64,000 nt of DNA from Benincasa hispida. Its lineage: Eukaryota > Streptophyta > Magnoliopsida > Cucurbitales > Cucurbitaceae. The stretch's first letter is position 1. The number at the start of each line of letters is the position of its first letter. Positions 60,469 through 64,000 of this stretch are shown here, piece after piece. The position numbers and the translations under genes were made by a program. Location: the NCBI RefSeq assembly GCF_009727055.1, contig NC_052359.1:62750387-62814386 (forward strand), given 5' to 3'. A model generated the notes under the pieces. It was not told the DNA's origin and searched no databases. It saw only the letters and a program-made list of their open reading frames with translations.

Positions 60469-62467
60469 TGATGAAGAAAATTATGGAACGCATATTATGT
60501 AATGCATGTCTTAGGTTATGTGTTTGTTCTCATGCATTGGAATGGATAGTATGCGTTAATCTCTTATGCAATGACCATGCGTTCCTATCACAAGTTTTCT
60601 TGCACTCTTGCCAAGTATAACGAGATCGCAAGTTTCTCGGATGATCCGAGGTCGAACTCAGGGACTTGTAGCTAAATGTTATATGGTAATGTGTTTGCGG
60701 CGAAGAATAAAAGAATGTTGAGGGTTATGAGCTATGCACTACTCCTACTTCTAACTATCAAATTAAGTCGTGGAAGTATGACCGAGTGGTAGAGACACGA
60801 CAACTGTTAACGTGTAGTAAAATGCATGGGAAAATAGATAAAATGGTGAGGGTGTCTTCACCGCAACACTAAACTTGACCGCAAGGGTAACCCCAACCAA
60901 CGCATGTTATGCGATCATGCTATACAGACTTGACGAAGACGCATGCGATGTATATGCAATAGTGTCGAGAGGCCTTATTTTTAAGTCTCTATTCCCGCTC
61001 ACGTGCTCTCACACATAAACAAGATGTCCACATACCACCATATCCTACTTAAAGGGGGCATATGCTGTGCAGTGGTAAACGGAGCTTATTCCTAAGTCCC
61101 CATTCTTGCTTATGTGATCCAATCCGCTCTCCCGAGTCTAGATTTGGTTTTTAGACTATTCTCCCAAATATGCCTAAATGATGAATAATGCATTCATAAG
61201 ACAAGGTAATCGCATAAACATGGTTGACGTAAGATTATTTCTATCTCTAGTGAACACTTGCTTACATTACTTAATGTGACTTACCCTCCCGGGCAGTTGG
61301 TTGCTGCTGATTTTACTCATAGACAAGCATTGCATCCGCTTATAGACAAGCGTTGCTACAGCTTCACACTAAGCAACTAAGGTTTTCTCACAACACTCGC
61401 GCAACACACACCTCCCGGTGGTTTGCTACATGCTTCACATCCCTATGCCACATGATTAAGTATGTGATACTCTAACAGTCTTACTTAGTGATGCAATGAA
61501 AGTAAAGGATACTAAGTAAATGAAGATGGAGATAGAATTGAAGGAAAATATAGAAATGCATTGATCACAAAATGTACTAATCTCTTAAAGCATAATGTAA
61601 TACAATACAGAGATAGAAATAAATGGAGGGCTAGATAGAAGCAATGTCTTGCTTCCATCAGATATGTGTCAAGGCTGCCAGTGGTGCCATGGATGGACGG
61701 TGGAATAGACTCTCTCGAGCTCTAACTCCGGCGAAGGCTCCGGTCGTCACTCGGAATGGTTGAGGGGATGAAGAACTCTTAAGACTATTTTCTCACGCTT
61801 TGGTCTAGATCACAAGGATCCACTTGAGGGTAGAAACTTGGATGATTTGAAGTTCTACTTAACGGCTTTTATTTATAGAGCTTGGTCGCCGACATCGTTA
61901 ATGGTCATTCTCTAAAATTCTGCAGCTAACGGCGTGATGGACGTGATGGACCTGCTCTAAATCTCTGCTGCTAACGGCGTGGTAGGTGAAATGTCAACAT
62001 CACCTTTTGATACTCCCGAGGTATGCGTTCATGCTTGGTTTTTGGAGTATCAATGCCACCCACCCTTGCAGTCATCCCTCTATTATGGTTATTATTCTGT
62101 AGTCGCAATCTCTCTGCGATGACCGCATTTCACTTGACAGTCACAACTTCTATGCGATGGACGCATGCGATTAATGGCCGCAACATCCATGCATCGAATG
62201 TATGCATTCGCCTTTGCGATGGAGAGATTCCCCACATGCGGGCATCTTTGCGATAGCCTGGCTTCCGCGTATGCGATCGTTTACTACAAAAATAAACAAT
62301 TGAACGCATAATAATGCATAATAGTGGGTTAGTCGAGAGTCTTAATGTCAATCGACGCAAACTTGTTTTCTCATGAATTCTTAACATAATCGCTGCATCT
62401 TCTACTTAACAACCCTCATAATTCTAAATAAAAGGCCTATAATGACGTGCATTTCTGCCCGTCATCA
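60469..62467 (-). mobile_element. Second solo LTR, related family, shares TSD
   Basis: On the plus strand it starts TGATGAAGAAAATTATGG and ends TTTCTGCCCGTCATCA. It is flanked by ATGCT (60,464-60,468 and 62,468-62,472). At 1,999 bp it is related to, but clearly different from, the adjacent gypsy LTR. The common parts are the terminal CCCGTYATCA and a block around GAACTCAGGGACT. No internal region is present. It has many ATGCGAT-type words and a tRNA-like patch at 60,769-60,818. Confidence 0.8.
60769..60818 (+). other. tRNA-like fragment in solo LTR
   Basis: A segment starting GTGGAAGTATGACCGAGTGG resembles the 5' half of a plant tRNA with an A box (TGACCGAGTGG). It is followed by a stem-loop with a CTGTTAAC loop, as in tRNA-Asn. 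No 3' half or B box follows, so it is not a tRNA gene. Confidence 0.35.
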
Positions 62468-62472
62468 ATGCT

Positions 62473-63646
62473 TTCAAGTAATTTCTTCATGCTCAATTAT
62501 AACATTTATAATACAAAATACATGAATAGTTGCACAACCTAAGGTGGGTTTTAAACTATATGACAAACACTTTGGCATATAAGTACCATACATCACATGT
62601 ATAATAAACCAATGTTGATGAATCGAGTGAAATTTCCTTAAAACCACAAAAGGAAAGCTAACTCTTACAAATACAAGGAGTCTCCGGTTCAAATAGGCGA
62701 ACTGAGTCTTGAACCGCTCGGGCAAAGCATCGCATCTCCAACCATTGTGTACAAAATTCCCCGCGATTGTCTACACGTTAAAGCTAATGCTTTGTTTTAT
62801 CGCTTACCAACGTTCCCAGAGCTAAACGATTGTTCAGCAAATACTACACAATCGTTTAGAAAAATCTAAACGATCGTTTAGCTATTACTACACGATCGTG
62901 TACCTTTTACTAAACGATGAAGTCTGAGGTACACGATCGCTTAGCGTGCTCCGCACAACACCCGCCTTCCACGATCGTCTAAACAACTGCGATACGGCGA
63001 AGCACCATCGCCTAAGCGATCGCTTAACTAGCACCTCCATATCGTACACGCGATCGTGTAGGTAGTAACTAAGCGACGAAGCTTGCTAACTACACGATCG
63101 TCTAGCGCACGCCTTTTACTAAACAACGAGCATCACATGCTCCCACTACGATCGTCTACCTCCAGCGCCTACGCGATCGGGCAACTAACGCTATGCGATA
63201 GAGTAAACGATTTACCCCATCGCTTAGCATTAGCTAAACGATCATTTAGTAAATACTATATGATCGTTTAGAAAAATCTAAATGATCACTTAGTTAAATC
63301 CCAACGATCGTTTACCTGAGGCTACACGATACAACCAACGCTTGGTCTTCTTCTTCATTGAGAACTGCATCTCCATGCTTCGAAACTTCATCACGAACGA
63401 CTCGACTAACTTAAACTCTTTGAATTACAGACTCGATTGCAAAGGTAATTACGCCCAGAAACACAGGGGCCCTTACAAATTAATACTTTGTAATACAAAA
63501 AGCTTTAACTAAAGGAAATTAAACCCGAAACATTCATCAACTCAATCACAAATGCACTTAATGATTAAATACAGATGCAGAAACCCACCGCGACTGTCAA
63601 ATGAAGTTCAAAACAGAGTTGTAATTTGGACTATCAGAACAACCTA
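62473..63646 (-). mobile_element. Leader of minus-strand copia, first part
   Basis: This untranslated leader is continuous, once the gypsy element and solo LTR are removed, with 50,483 and below. It holds the densest CGATCG array of the window. Confidence 0.8.
62820..63335. repeat. CGATCG dyad array in copia leader
   Basis: About ten exact CGATCG words in ~515 bp plus about ten one-base variants, in units such as CTAAACGATCGTTTAG, TACACGATCGTGTA and TAAGCGATCGCTTA, each nearly a perfect palindrome. Confidence 0.9.
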
Positions 63647-63658
63647 GCTCTGATACCA
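63647..63658 (-). other. Primer binding site (tRNA-iMet), exact
   Basis: The minus strand reads TGGTATCAGAGC, two bases after the LTR end. It is the only fully canonical site in the window. Confidence 0.88.
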
Positions 63659-63660
63659 AT

Positions 63661-64000
63661 TGAAGAAAATCGAATCCGAGGATTTCCGTGAGCAGCGGAA
63701 TAGATCATTCTGAATTACAATCATGTATGAACATTACAATTATAGTCGAATACAGAAATAAATAGTAATACAATCAATACAAAAATTACAGCATGAACAA
63801 CAAGAAATCAAGGAGAAAAGCTACGAATGTTTGTCGACTCGTCTCCACGCTCCTTGCTCATGAACGCTCAAACACAGCAACCTCGAACGCTCGAACAACA
63901 CGACCGCTCCGTAGCATGAACACCGCGTACTCGTCCTCTACGAACGCCTTGGTCACGAACACCCAACCACGAACAACCTCCACAGAACCTCGACGGTGTC
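63661..64000 (-). mobile_element. 5' LTR of minus-strand copia, cut by window end
   Basis: The visible 340 bp match the last ~340 bp of the LTR at 18,381-20,591 (the TCGAGGTT..GGAGGT..GTTCGTG segment and GCTGCTCA near the end). Confidence 0.8.

Noticed and set aside
62820..63335. CRISPR-like array
   Set aside because: Plant retrotransposon leader. Units are palindromic, variable and irregularly spaced, with no unique spacers of constant length.

Overview
The window looks like AT-rich, repeat-dense nuclear DNA from a eudicot plant. The evidence is one intron-containing plant housekeeping gene with GT-AG introns, a tRNA-derived SINE, MITEs, Mutator-like and plant-mobile-domain remnants, and nested Ty1/copia and Ty3/gypsy LTR retrotransposons primed by initiator tRNA-Met. 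The flavour of the retroelement proteins reminds me of cucurbit genomes, but that is recollection and could not be tested here.

Layout. 1-6.7 kb: a decayed Mutator-like complex (transposase N-terminal part, a DNA-binding-domain fragment, a Ulp1/C48 peptidase remnant, a plant-mobile-domain remnant), split by an old minus-strand copia LTR plus leader (2.6-4.8 kb). 6.7-10.9 kb: AT-rich intergenic DNA with one clear MITE. 11.2-15.7 kb: the only intact gene, CIA1, on the minus strand, ten exons encoding 350 residues. This is the WD40 propeller of the cytosolic Fe-S assembly targeting complex. A SINE lies in intron 8. 15.7-17.8 kb: AT-rich intergenic DNA.

17.8-64 kb is almost all nested retrotransposons. 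A D-type LTR (17,845-23,207, TSD TAAAT) is interrupted by another LTR and an inverted copia pol fragment. A complete copia element (24,280-34,310, TSD GAATC) sits inside an A-type LTR. A ~4.3 kb LTR-plus-leader block is then tandemly duplicated (34.4-38.8 and 38.8-44.8 kb). Copy 1 carries a hAT-like MITE and a ~310-bp leader deletion, and copy 2 carries a 1.67-kb solo LTR. Copy 2 runs into copia gag-protease, which is cut at ~46.31 kb by an abrupt head-to-head join to a minus-strand copia element running to the window end. Inside the leader of that second copia lie a ~10-kb Athila-like gypsy element (50,489-60,463) and a 2.0-kb solo LTR (60,469-62,467). The three junctions share the same 5-bp duplication, ATGCT. 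The gypsy element itself carries a 2.29-kb insertion (55,506-57,792, TSD ACATC).

None of the transposon genes is intact. The most unusual signal is a set of dense arrays of short self-complementary units centred on CGATCG, found near the LTR ends and in the leaders of the copia elements. Other LTR families here have their own dense CG-containing motifs. The second point of note is technical: one copia 3' LTR (32.05-34.31 kb) differs from its 5' partner mainly by small indels, which looks more like uncorrected long-read sequence than biological decay.
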